64,000 nt of DNA from Corbicula japonica (lineage: Eukaryota > Mollusca > Bivalvia > Venerida > Cyrenidae): the NCBI GenBank assembly GCA_038501625.1, contig JAZAYU010000202.1:186001-250000 (forward strand), read 5' to 3'. Under the pieces are notes generated by a model, which was given only the letters and a program-made list of their open reading frames with translations, was not told the origin of the DNA and searched no databases. The position numbers and the translations under genes were made by a program. Positions 51,271 through 62,149 of the stretch are shown here, piece by piece. How positions within the stretch are numbered: position 1 is the stretch's first letter; each line of letters starts with the position of its first letter.

Positions 51271-51384
51271 ATGTCGCAATCAAAGCTTACTCTAACACAG
51301 TATTCGGACTATGCCGAAGAAGTTGTGCAAAATGTTATTGAATTAAATGAATTAAGTAATCTTAGAGAAGAGAGAGAGTATTGA
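51271..51384 (+). other. Short open frame conserved in both arms (copy in arm 1)
   Basis: Thirty-seven codons starting MSQSKLTLTQYSDYAEE and ending NLREEREY, then a stop. The partner in arm 2 (62,149-62,036, minus strand) differs by a single synonymous base (AAT to AAC). The composition is protein-like and acidic at the end, and the frame extends upstream in both arms. I recognise no domain. With overall identity this high, preservation alone is weak evidence of coding. Confidence 0.2.
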
Positions 51385-51799
51385 ATGAATATTCCTTATT
51401 ACTGCCAACAGTAATTAGGGCTAACAGTTGTCAGCGTCCATACTGTGAAGAGGTTTAAGAAATCAAAGAACCTGCTGCATAGAAATATCTTGCTATATGC
51501 TAGTAAACCGAATGGGAAAATACAACAGAAATGATAAAAAGGTAAGGACACAGGAATAACAGAAATAAAAATAGTTACTTGAATCGTATTTGAACTCGCA
51601 AACTCGAAATCTTTTGCATCATAACCCGTCATCATTACCCACTTAGCTGTTTCCCCGCGTCACTGAATATCTATTGCTCATTGAACGCTCTACTGTTAAA
51701 GGTAAGTAACTCTGAAAATGAAATTTGACAAGTCACCGGTTAGCGTATGAAGCCCCTGAAGTGACATTTAGAATACTTTTTTTCATTTTCCATAATATT

Positions 51800-52715
51800 T
51801 TTCAGGATATTATTTCGTTTCAACTAAATATTATTTCATTTAAACGAAATAACGAATAACGAAAGTTACAGACTAAAACGAGTAAACGAAATTAATATTT
51901 AGATTAAACGAACTAGTACTATTACGTTTAAGGCATCGCCACACTCCTCCCAATTCTATTCATCGGTAAAATAAAAATCATCAAATCTCAGTAAATACAA
52001 AATGACATTCAATGAAACTTTGCACAAATGAAGGTTACTAATGTATCTTTATTTTGCATACAAAAAGACAACTTAGAAAAGTAAAGAAACAAAGCTAGAC
52101 CTAAAAATTCCTTGAAATCTATTTACATAAATTCACAAAAACTAGGCGATGCAGAACATAACTTTAAATTTCCTCGTGAGCGCAATGACAATGACAATAA
52201 AATGTTGTGTACTTTGTAAAAAACGTTCAACTATTAAAAGAGAAATCAGTGATTGTCATCCGTTTACGCGACCAGGAAATTAAAGGTCAAACACACTTTT
52301 ACTAATATCTCGTAAAGTTTACATAAGTAAATCACGAGGACACAATAAATTGTTGTCAGTATCATATTACTCATGTGGGAATTTAAAATGATGTTTTGTG
52401 TTCTTTAGTTTTTGTGAATTTATGTAAATAGAAGTTGAGGGAATTTTTAGATCCTGCTATTTTTCTTTACTTTTCTAATATGTCTTACCATCTGTAAAAA
52501 AAAGATACATTAATAACATACACTTGTGCAAAGTTTCATTTAATAGTATTTTGCCGTTCTTGAGATTTTAATAATTTTCTTTTTATCGATGAATAGAATT
52601 GGGAGGAGTGTGGAAGGCCCTTAGACTTTATATAAATTCGTTTAAACGTTATAATATTAATTCTTTTAAACGAAAGATTAATTCGTTTAAACGAACTACT
52701 TTTTAACAGGATTAC
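51800..52715. repeat. 0.9-kb palindromic element with TTTAAACGAA-rich ends
   Basis: The inner arms start CACACTCCTCCCAATTCTAT near 51,939 and end with the inverted copy near 52,613. The outer flanks on both sides are built from CGTTTAAACG-type palindromes and AACGAAAT repeats. The arms match along about 300 bases each, more diverged than the 4.3-kb arms are from one another. A mirror copy sits at 60,655-61,615, and a decayed relative at 24,180-24,620. Confidence 0.85.
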
Positions 52716-53045
52716 CCGTCAAAGCCTTTAAGCTTATCTCCAACAGGATTCTTTTCTTAAGAAAATTAAATAAAAAGTGCTGTTTTGTTTTCGATATTGA
52801 CCTACTCGTTTGGAGTAAAACTTAAATATATATGAAATCTTAAATTACTGTATACTCAATATGAACATGTTTTACAAATCCGTTAAAAAAGGTAACTAAA
52901 CCTTTCTGGTGGTGTCACCATTATGAGACAGACATCAAATAATCGCTTAGTTATGACGAACATTCCGACTCTGAACTTAGTGAAATTCAACGATTTTCAA
53001 TTTCGATTTGCTAAATTATTTTGTTGTCAAATCCAAAAAAGACAC

Positions 53046-53224
53046 CACAAAAATGAGAACGTAAGTAGTTACAGCCTTAAAACGGTCAGTTGCAAAACAC
53101 TTTGCCACCTAGTGCTTTAACAAGTTACTAGGGTGCACAAAACTCTCACCTGCCCCAAACAGGTTCTAGTAGCAAAAAAGTGTACTAAATGACGTCTTCG
53201 TGAATCTGCTCCATTATACCCATC
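53046..53224 (+). repeat. Dispersed 300-bp repeat, right half
   Basis: Contains AAACGGTCAGTTGCAAAAC, TTACTAGGGTGCAC and CCCCAAACAGGTTCTAG, matching 14,990-15,110 and 54,690-54,790. It ends exactly at the 9-base target duplication of the element that follows. Confidence 0.75.
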
Positions 53225-53617
53225 CATGGCAAGCGGTTTGCACAATTAATCCAATATCTATGGTTTTCGACCAATTACTATAGATATCGGTCCAATAACC
53301 ATAGTAATTGACAATTACTAATGTAACCATCTGATAACCTTACTTATTGGTGAATACCTTAGATATCGGGCGATAACCAGTTATTAATTGTCAATAACTA
53401 TGGTTATCGGACCAATAACTATAGATATCGTCGAAAACTATAGTGACCGACCGAAAAACATAGTTCTCGGCGTTGCCGGATGAGAGCTTGGAAATTTACC
53501 AATAACTAATATTTATGAAAATATTGTGCAATTTTTACAAAACTCTAGATATTAATCAGTATCCTAGTTTATTGTCTTGCCACTGTAACTGTTGGTCATG
53601 CGGTTTGCACAATTAAT

Positions 53618-53712
<95 letters not shown>

Positions 53713-54123
53713 TCGACCAATAACTATGGTTACCGGCCAGTAACCATAGTTATTGGTAAAAACCCTAGTTCTTGGCTGATTACAATAGTTATTGTCCATA
53801 TCTATTGCACATAATTCCATTATCCATAGTTATTGGTGAAACCCCTAGATAGTGGCCGGTAACCACGGTTAACGTTGAGAACTATGGTTTTCGGTCGGCA
53901 ACAACAGTTTTCGAGGATATCCATAGTTAAAGGTCAAATAACCATAGTTAATGACAATAACTATGGTTATCGCCCAATATATAGGATTTTCACCAATAAC
54001 TTTGGTACTGGACAGTAACCCTAGTTATCGTCAATAACTAAGGTTATCGAGCCGATATCTATAGTTATTGGTCGATAACCGTGAATATTGGATTAATTGT
54101 GCAAACCGCTTTCCATACCCATC
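53216..54123. mobile_element. Mutator-like non-autonomous element with 9-bp target duplication
   Basis: ATACCCATC occurs at 53,216-53,224 and 54,115-54,123. Between them the ends AAGCGGTTTGCACAATTAAT and, inverted, the same sequence form terminal repeats of about 28 bases. The interior consists of many short units such as ATAACTATGGTTATCGG in both orientations. A second internal end (GCGGTTTGCACAATTAATCC at 53,600) leads into a TA run, suggesting one copy nested in another. A 9-bp duplication is typical of Mutator-type insertions; family assignment is inference. Confidence 0.75.
53621..53708. repeat. TA dinucleotide run (44 units)
   Basis: Uninterrupted TA repeat. The arm 2 equivalent at 59,700-59,728 has about 14 units. 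Confidence 0.97.
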
Positions 54124-54538
54124 AGCTGGAAAATGATGAATGAAAAACACACAATCATAATAAAAACACAGAAGCTACTGGCATTGGCAAGCAAAGAACT
54201 TTTGTAATCAAATGTAACCGTTATGTGAAGCCCTACATTGTTTATTAAAAAGAGAATAATGGTCATTTGTCAGTTACGTAAAACACACGTGTCTTTGTTT
54301 TTTTTTGCACTCTATATCTATACGAGACATTTCAAGTTAATATATGCATACATTAAACAGACATTTTTCTCCACCCTAAAGCCAGACTTTGAGAAAGTCA
54401 TCGTGAATTTTCAGGGTGTTTGAATATTTACATCTGCAAAGCACAACTATCGTTAAATTATACTTTAACCCAAGTATCAAGTTAATAGGACAAAGATTTT
54501 CAAAGTGTAACGCAACCTTACGTTCCATATTCAAAATT

Positions 54539-54838
54539 AGTGAAATATGCATATCAGGAATCACCACATACAGCAGACACTGCCTCCCAACACAGCCAAA
54601 ATTTAGAGAAGAAAAGAGAGCATGGTATTACAATAATCTGTTTCAAAATGGAAGCCACAAACAATTAACGAATGTGAGAACCCGTGGAGTTACCGCCTTG
54701 AAAAAGTCAGTGGCAAATCAATTTACCACTTGTGGTTTTAACCACGTTCTAGGGTGCTCCAACCTCACACTTGCCCCAAAAGGTTCTCATATATCAAAAC
54801 AAGCACAAGTTGTCTTAGTCAAATAACTCCAACGCACC
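54539..54838 (+). repeat. Dispersed 300-bp repeat, copy 2
   Basis: Matches 14,862-15,165 over its length at roughly 80-85 per cent by eye, starting at ATATGCATATCAGGAAT. Confidence 0.8.
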
Positions 54839-54839
54839 T

Positions 54840-55055
54840 ATCACTAAAAACAGGCGTTATCATTCTTGTTGTCAGAGATGGCTTTATTTATGCAGATGAT
54901 ATATTCCAAGTATTTATTTATCAGACAAGTTCTTTCAAAGTTATAGCAACATTTAGTTTCATATTTAAGTTGAGGGACTACCGGTCTACACCGACGACGA
55001 CGGCGCCGAACAAAATAATCCTTATGTATCTACCTGCCATCACTGGCGACACAAT
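54840..55055 (+). repeat. One-unit relative of the tandem-core element at 12.6-14.3 kb
   Basis: GTTATCATTCTTGTTGTCAG, GATGATATATTCCAAGTAT and GTTGAGGGACTACCGG match the last unit and the right end of the larger element, including the GGCGACACA terminus. The left terminal repeat is absent. Confidence 0.8.
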
Positions 55056-55060
55056 ATATG

Positions 55061-57601
55061 TCTGCAGATCAAGGGCTTTTCTCGTTACATAGGTATTTGT
55101 CAAAGTTTAGAAATAATTACCATTAATTTAAATGTAAAATAATTTGCTTGTTTGTATTTTTCTCGATGCTTTAGTTTTAATAACACAAAATTACACTGTA
55201 TCCCTCCGTGGTCCATTCGAATAAGTCCGTTTTAATAAATGCTATTTTTTTCTCTTAATCTGGGGGCCTCTTAACTATTAGAAATCGACCTGTTTGTGGC
55301 TTGTTTGCAGAAATAACATGCCAGGTAAAAAAAATGAAAGCAATTTCATGTCTCGTTTGGAAGGGGCAAACTAGTTCCGGATCAGCGGATGTATATTTTT
55401 GGCACCGTATTTGCTATACCGCGTTTAAAATATGGTCTGTTCGGTTAGAGATCAGTAATTTTCTTACAAGTAAGTTTACCCCTACTTTCCTGTGTGTTTT
55501 TGAATCGATGAAATATAGATCTTCACGGCAATATATGGTTTCTAGTAAATGTACATTGAATATTGAGAATTTAACATTGAGGTCTATTGGAATTGGATTT
55601 ACTTTGGTTCAACCTCTACATTTATCACACATTGTCTTCTATTTTATTTATACTGCATTGTAAATAGTCAAAGGGAAATACGTACTTTGGTTTCTTTTCT
55701 TTTAACTTTGCACGTGATTACTAACACCCAGTAACTGCACAGGTCACTTTTCGGTCATTTTTAAAACAGATAACTTCGTCTTGTAAAGTTTTGCAATTAA
55801 CAAATATATATATTTTTGGAAAAATTACAGATTATCCGGATATTGTGGATTTGAACGGCAAATTCACTAACATAATAATCTTTATGTACACAGAAAAAAA
55901 CACGAATTATTTTACTTCCATATTTATTGTAATTATTTCTACCATATGACACATTCTTACTTCTACCACATATTCATATAAAAACTATATAATTATATCA
56001 TACCAACAAGAAATCCAATAACTGATAATTTTTGTGTAACAACGAAAAAAATAGTTCCAGAAATATGAGGATACTTATTATGCTCGCGCAATATAAATTT
56101 TATTCCACCATTTCTGGTTAAATGTTCTTTAAACTGTGACGGTCCTTTTATTCCACCCTTGAGATCCAACGTTGATTTGGGCTTGTGAATAAAAATCTGA
56201 AATATGGAGTAAACATGGTAAATATTTAAGTATCAAACTAATTCTTTTTGTTTCTAGAAACCATGCCACTATTTGCGACATTTTCCATAATTCTATGATG
56301 ATTCCATAAACGACATTTGTCAAATCGGATAGTGCTATAGTGTCTCATAAAGGAGAAAACTGTAGATCCTAATTAGCCGGATAGTCATTTTAGGCCCCTA
56401 TCAAATAATTTTTTACGACGCTTCAATAGATGTCTTTGTTTCTCGCGAGCATCATACGTACGTTTGTACAACTTACAAATATATCTCTATATCGTAAAAG
56501 GTAGGATATGATGTATTTTCTACTAATACATGTAGATCACGGTTGACGAAGGCCTAAAGTGAACCATGAGTTTCTGCGAAATAAAATGTGAACTTCATCG
56601 GGTCCGGTGCACGCTTTAAACCTGTTGCTCTAGTATACATTTCAGTCAAATCAATTGATATAATACGTGAAAAGCTGCGGATGCATCAAGCTGTCAATGC
56701 CATGTTTATTACCTATCTTTTTCTGATACCAGTAGTGCATTAACAGATGCCCGCGTAACTTAATCCGAAACATCCCTTTCATGTAGCGTAATGTCAGAAA
56801 CAATAAAGTTAGTTTGGATCAAATCTGGGTAAAACTTGCATACAGCAATTGCTAGTCTGTAGTACAGATAAACCTGTTTATCTGTTCATAGTTTTTATTG
56901 TAATCTTCAAAGTTGTTACAACTTTTAAAGAAGTGAAAAGCTGCGAAATGCAAACTCAGAAAGATGTTGGGCGCGTGATATCACCATCAAAAATGGAACA
57001 ATAACAATTTTAAAATCATCATCATCTTACAACTCATAGGTATTAGACGTTTAACAAATTAAATCCCCTGTCATTATTAAATAGTGTTCTATTAAATACA
57101 TAACGAGATTAATGATTTTGTTTTATGATAATGAATCATCCATGTTCTAAATTCGTCGAATTATAAATATCTTTCACGAGTTCAAGGTTCGGATGGCAAA
57201 AGTTCCGGATATTTTGGGTAGTAACAAGGACTTGCCTAGCCAATGTTTTCCATGTGAAGATAACGCCGATAACGAAATACATTTCTGGAACACAATATAT
57301 CAACTATATCTATTTAAACCGAAATTATGTTTATAGCAGCGGAATAATTTGGGAGAACGGTTTTCTTACAAAGAGATGAAAACACGAGAAATACCTATCT
57401 TGTATGCAAAAAAATTGCTTTAAAATTTTAATAAACTTCATGCAATTTCTGTGTTCTATTTGTCGAACGTTGTGACGTCAAAATGCAATGTCCTTATCTT
57501 CGATTATCCGACATAAGCGATCTTTCAATGAAAAGAAAACCGACAGATGGAGTCAACTGCTTGAAATCTTATTTTTGCATCACTGCTAAAATTCGTTTGA
57601 C
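55061..57601. other. Downstream of the aquaporin gene; nothing recognised
   Basis: Open frames of up to 120 codons (55,301-55,663, plus strand) show no recognisable domain. No repeat copies seen. Confidence 0.5.
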
Positions 57602-57607
57602 TTTATT
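57602..57607 (-). terminator. Candidate polyadenylation signal for the aquaporin gene
   Basis: AATAAA on the minus strand, 57 bases after the TAA stop. The sequence is AT-rich, so chance occurrence is quite possible. It fits the reading of 57,664 as the true end of the coding region. Confidence 0.3.
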
Positions 57608-57663
57608 TTATAATCACCGATCATCAAACGTAAAACAACGTGCGCAATTTGGGAATGATCAGC

Positions 57664-57817
57664 TTACTTGTATAACAAAGCTGCCAACAATGCCCCGAGA
57701 GTCGGACCTATCCAGTATATGTAGTGATAATCCCATGCGTTGTCCAATATGGCGCTAGCTACAAGCGCTGGACCAATCGCTCTGGCTGGATTCATAGAAG
57801 CACCGGTAAGCACTCCC
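57664..57817 (-). CDS. Aquaporin (AQP8-type), last exon with the second NPA motif
   Basis: The exon reads [20 protein letters not shown] and later [19 protein letters not shown], followed by TAA at 57,664-57,666. This contains the second NPA box with the pore-lining Arg (N-P-A-R), then the last transmembrane helix with the W-x-G-P motif. It joins exon 58,334-58,590 across a phase-2 junction. The protein is a six-helix water and small-solute channel. AAGTAAGC at the stop also looks like a splice donor, so a short extra C-terminal exon cannot be excluded. I favour the stop because an AATAAA lies about 60 bases downstream. Confidence 0.88.
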
Positions 57818-58333
57818 CTGAAATGTTCAACGGCCGCTAAATAAATTACGTCTAGCACAGGCGTGCTTTTATTCCAATGTCGTACTAAACTAGGCCAGCA
57901 ATCAAACACACATTTTACAATAAAAATATAAGCCAATATCCGTAATCTCATATAATTGTTTTTAAACATTTATAAATATCATGAAAATTAACTATGAATT
58001 CGATTCTCTTTGCTCGTTCCGTTTGATCTCATTTATGCTCTAACTTCATTGTTTTCACAAACACAAGGGGCTTTTGGCAAGATGTTTTATAAAACAGAAT
58101 TAAAAAATGAATTTCCACTTGTTCCAATATTGACACAGGTAAGATTTCAGTACTAGACAGACTACCTGTAAGCATTCATAGAAAACCAATCCAATCGAAC
58201 GACAACCAAAGTGCTTCGTATATCATCACAAATCTTTACAGAAATGTTACCTTTACAACTTTCTTCTAGAAAAAAAGACAGCCAACATCAAAATGAGAAG
58301 ATCATAGGCGACAAACTAACCAATGTCACTCAC
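57818..58333 (-). other. Last intron of the aquaporin gene
   Basis: GT-AG intron of 516 bases (donor GTGAGT, acceptor ATTTCAG). No repeat seen. Confidence 0.8.
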
Positions 58334-58590
58334 CCTGCTGCGATATCGACGGATACAGCAAACCCTATAGCCAGAGGTGCCAGTGATGTTTTGGTTTTAG
58401 CGTTAACAGCAACCATCAGCACAGTGAAGACTAGAACGGTTGTAAGCATTAACTCAATAAGAAGTCCCCACTCGGGCTCTACGTTTGCAATTGCTCCTGT
58501 CTGCGTGCCATTTGGAAAGACAAGATAAATTGATCCAAGGTGGTGAACACCGCCACCTATTTGCTTGTAGACCTCTGACGGTAAAGTGCC
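58334..58590 (-). CDS. Aquaporin (AQP8-type), penultimate exon
   Basis: The 257-base exon starts GTLPSEVYKQIGGGVHHLG and contains EWGLLIELMLTTVLVFTVLM (transmembrane helix 5), then VNAKTKTSLAPLAIGFAVSV and DIAAG. The x-N-x-K-T-K-x-x-L-A-P-x-x-I-G-F-A-V-x-V-D-I pattern is what I associate with AQP8-like channels rather than classical water-specific ones. Acceptor TTTACAG, donor GTGAGT. The exons for helices 1-4 and the first NPA motif should lie to the right but are not found before the N gap at 59,139, so the gene is interrupted by the assembly. Confidence 0.87.
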
Positions 58591-59138
58591 CTGTAAAACA
58601 ATAGAGAGTTTACATGTGTACCTTTGTACACAAATTGGTGTTTTAGCACCTGTTACATGTCATTAATTTAAAATTAATTTTATAGTACAATTATAACGTT
58701 AACAGAGGCTTCTTACTTGTATCTAGTTGGATTATCTCTTAAATTGTCGGGGTCATTATCACAAATTCAAGTAAAATAGCGTTTTATTGCGGACTAAACC
58801 GCTCAGAATACCAGAAAGAATGTGTATATCGTACTGATTATCACTGATTTTCTAACTGAATATAATGTTCGATTATATTGTTATTGGATATAATTATATA
58901 TTTCAACATTTATTGTGACACTCTAATGTCCGATGTGCATTCTAGCAGTTTTGTTACATTATGATGACGTTTTGGTTATAATATACGTATATACATTTGT
59001 ATTTTTTATTATTCTGATCGTAATCATATGTTTGTTGTTTTATTGTCGTCTTTGGCTTCTAAGTCTTTTGGAATGGAACAAATATGGTATTGTCATGTTA
59101 GAGTGAAGGCTAGTTGCGCGAGTTGCTGTGACGTTAAC
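58591..59138. other. Aquaporin intron up to the contig end
   Basis: No exon for the first half of the aquaporin is found here. The sequence ends at GACGTTAAC before the gap. Confidence 0.6.
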
Positions 59139-59638
59139 NNNNNNNNNNNNNNNNNNNNNNNNNNNNNNNNNNNNNNNNNNNNNNNNNNNNNNNNNNNNNN
59201 NNNNNNNNNNNNNNNNNNNNNNNNNNNNNNNNNNNNNNNNNNNNNNNNNNNNNNNNNNNNNNNNNNNNNNNNNNNNNNNNNNNNNNNNNNNNNNNNNNNN
59301 NNNNNNNNNNNNNNNNNNNNNNNNNNNNNNNNNNNNNNNNNNNNNNNNNNNNNNNNNNNNNNNNNNNNNNNNNNNNNNNNNNNNNNNNNNNNNNNNNNNN
59401 NNNNNNNNNNNNNNNNNNNNNNNNNNNNNNNNNNNNNNNNNNNNNNNNNNNNNNNNNNNNNNNNNNNNNNNNNNNNNNNNNNNNNNNNNNNNNNNNNNNN
59501 NNNNNNNNNNNNNNNNNNNNNNNNNNNNNNNNNNNNNNNNNNNNNNNNNNNNNNNNNNNNNNNNNNNNNNNNNNNNNNNNNNNNNNNNNNNNNNNNNNNN
59601 NNNNNNNNNNNNNNNNNNNNNNNNNNNNNNNNNNNNNN
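59139..59638. other. Assembly gap of exactly 500 N
   Basis: A round 500-base run of N is a scaffolding placeholder, so the real distance and even the orientation of the right-hand contig are unproven. Open frames that span it are meaningless. Confidence 0.98.
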
Positions 59639-59695
59639 ACTAGGGTTTTTACCAATAACTATGGTTACTGGCCGGTAACCATAGTTATTGGTCGA

Positions 59696-59730
<35 letters not shown>

Positions 59731-60120
59731 ATTAATTGTGCAAACCGCATGACCAACAGTTACAGTGGCAAGACAATAAACTAGGATACTGATTAATATC
59801 TAGAGTTTTGTAAAAAATGCACAATATTTTCATAAATATTAGTTATTGGTAAATTTCCAAGCTCTCATCCGGCAACGCCGAGAACTATGTTTTTCGGTCG
59901 GTCACTATAGTTTTCGGACGATATCTATAGTTATTGGTCCGATAACCATAGTTATTGACAATTAATAACTGGTTATCGCCCGATATTCTAAGGTATTCAC
60001 CAATAAGTAAGGTTATCAGATGGTTACATTAGTAATTGTCAATTACTATGGTTATTGGACCGATATCTATAGTAATTGGTCGAAAACCATAGATATTGGA
60101 TTAATTGTGCAAACCGCTTG

Positions 60121-60300
60121 CCATGGATGGGTATAATGGAGCAGATTCACGAAGACGTCATTTAGTACACTTTTTTGCTACTAGAACCTGTTTGGGGCAG
60201 GTGAGAGTTTTGTGCACCCTAGTAACTTGTTAAAGCACTAGGTGGCAAAGTGTTTTGCAACTGACCGTTTTAAGGCTGTAACTACTTACGTTCTCATTTT
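60121..60300 (-). repeat. Dispersed 300-bp repeat, right half, inverted copy in arm 2
   Basis: Mirror of 53,046-53,224 as part of the inverted duplication, with the same blocks on the opposite strand. Confidence 0.75.
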
Positions 60301-60654
60301 TGTGGTGTCTTTTTTGGATTTGACAACAAAATAATTTAGCAAATCGAAATTGAAAATCGTTGAAATTTCACTAAGTTCAGAGTCGGAATGTTCGTCATAA
60401 CTAAGCGATTATTTGATGTCTGTCTCATAAATGGTGACACCACCAGAAAGTTTAGTTACCTTTTTTAACGGATTTGTAAAACATGTTCATATTGAGTATA
60501 CAGTAATTTAAGATTTCATATATATTTAAGTTTTACTCCAAACGAGTAGGTCAATATCGAAAACAAAACAGCACTTTTTATTTAATTTTCTTAAGAAAAG
60601 AAATCCTGTTGGGGATAAGCTTAAAGGCTTTGACGGGTAATCCTGTTAAAAAGT

Positions 60655-61615
60655 AGTTCGTTTAAACGGAATTAATCTTTCGTTTAAACGAATTAATATT
60701 ATAACGTTTAAACGAATTTATATAAAGTCTAAGGGCCTTCCACACTCCTCCCAATTCTATTCATCGATAAAAAGAAAATTATTAAAATCTCAAGAACGGC
60801 AAAATACTATTAAATGAAACTTTGCACCAAGTGTATGTTATTAATGTATTCTTTATTTTACAGATGGTAAGACATATTAAATGAAACTTTGCACAAGTGT
60901 ATGTTATTAATGTATCTTTATTTTACAGATGGTAAGACATATTAGAAAAGTAAAGAAAAATAGCAGGATCTAAAAATTCCCTCAACTTCTATTTACATAA
61001 ATTCGCAAAAACTAGAGAACACAAAACATCATTTTAAATTCCCACATGAGTAATATGATACTGACAACAATTTATTGTGTCCTCGTGATTTACTTATGTA
61101 AACTTTACGAGATATTAGTAAAAGTGTGTTTGACCTTTAATTTCCTGGTCGCGTAAACGGATGACAATCACTGATTTCTCTTTTAATAGTTGAACGTTTT
61201 TTACAAAGTACACAACATTTTATTGTCATTGTCATTGCGCTCACGAGGAAATTTAAAGTTATGTTCTGCATCGCCTAGTTTTTGTGAATTTATGTAAATA
61301 GATTTCAAGGAATTTTTAGGTATAGCTTTGTTTCTTTACTTTTCTAAGTTGTCTTTTTGTATGCAAAATAAAGATACATTAGTAACCTTCATTTGTGCAA
61401 AGTTCATTGAATGTCATTTTGTATTTACTGAGATTTGATGATTTTTATTTTACCGATGAATAGAATTGGGAGGAGTGTGGCGATGGCTTAAACGTAATAG
61501 TACTAGTTCGTTTAATCTAAATATTAATTTCGTTTACTCGTTTTTAGTCTGTAACTTTCGTTATTCGTTATTTCGTTTAAATGAAATAATATTTAGTTGA
61601 AACGAAATAATATCC
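60655..61615. repeat. 0.9-kb palindromic element, copy in arm 2
   Basis: Mirror of 51,800-52,715. It contains the extra 70-bp tandem copy at 60,816-60,957 that arm 1 lacks. Confidence 0.85.
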
Positions 61616-62035
61616 TGAAACATATTATGGAAAATGAAAAAAAGTATTCTAAATGTCACTTCAGGGGCTTCATACGCTAACCGGTGACTTGTCAAATTTC
61701 ATTTTCAGAGTTACTTACCTTTAACAGTAGAGCGTTCAAAGAGCAATAGATATTCAGTGACGCGGGAAACAGCTAAGTGGGTAATGATGACGGGTTATGA
61801 TGCATAAGATTTCGAGTTTGCGAGTTCAAATACGATTCAAGTAACTATTTTTATTTCTGTTATTCCTGTGTCCTTACCTTTTTTATCATTTCTGTTGTAT
61901 TTTCCCATTCGGTTTACTAGCATATAGCAAGATATTTCTATGCAGCAGCTTCTTTGATTTCTAAAACCTCTTCACAGTATGGACGCTGACAACTGTTAGC
62001 CCTAATTACTGTTGGCAGTAATAAGGAATATTCAT

Positions 62036-62149
62036 TCAATACTCTCTCTCTTCTCTAAGGTTACTTAATTCATTTAATTCAATAACATTTTGCACAACTT
62101 CTTCGGCATAGTCCGAATACTGTGTTAGAGTAAGCTTTGATTGCGACAT
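62036..62149 (-). other. Short open frame conserved in both arms (copy in arm 2)
   Basis: Mirror of the frame at 51,271-51,384, with identical predicted residues. The sequence upstream of the shared ATG differs enough between the arms that the extended frame starts at different Met codons. Confidence 0.2.

Larger units (their letters stand above)
49431..53769 (+). repeat. Inverted duplication, arm 1 (4.3 kb)
   Basis: TTTTAAAGAGTGATCGGCGC at 49,431 is the inverted match of the last bases of the window. Homology to arm 2 continues base for base, with scattered substitutions and small indels, up to ACCCTAGT at 53,769, where the partner sequence runs into the N gap. By eye the arms are about 97 per cent identical. 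Arm 1 holds a palindromic element (51,800-52,715), half of a 300-bp repeat, and a terminal-inverted-repeat element with a long TA run. It lies between exon 1 of the lectin gene and the aquaporin gene. Confidence 0.95.

Noticed and set aside
55301..55663. A 120-codon plus-strand frame downstream of the aquaporin gene
   Set aside because: No recognisable domain, no start context or splice signals that stand out, and the expected number of such frames in 64 kb is not small.
59028..59678. Open frames of 171-216 codons across the gap
   Set aside because: They consist almost entirely of N bases.
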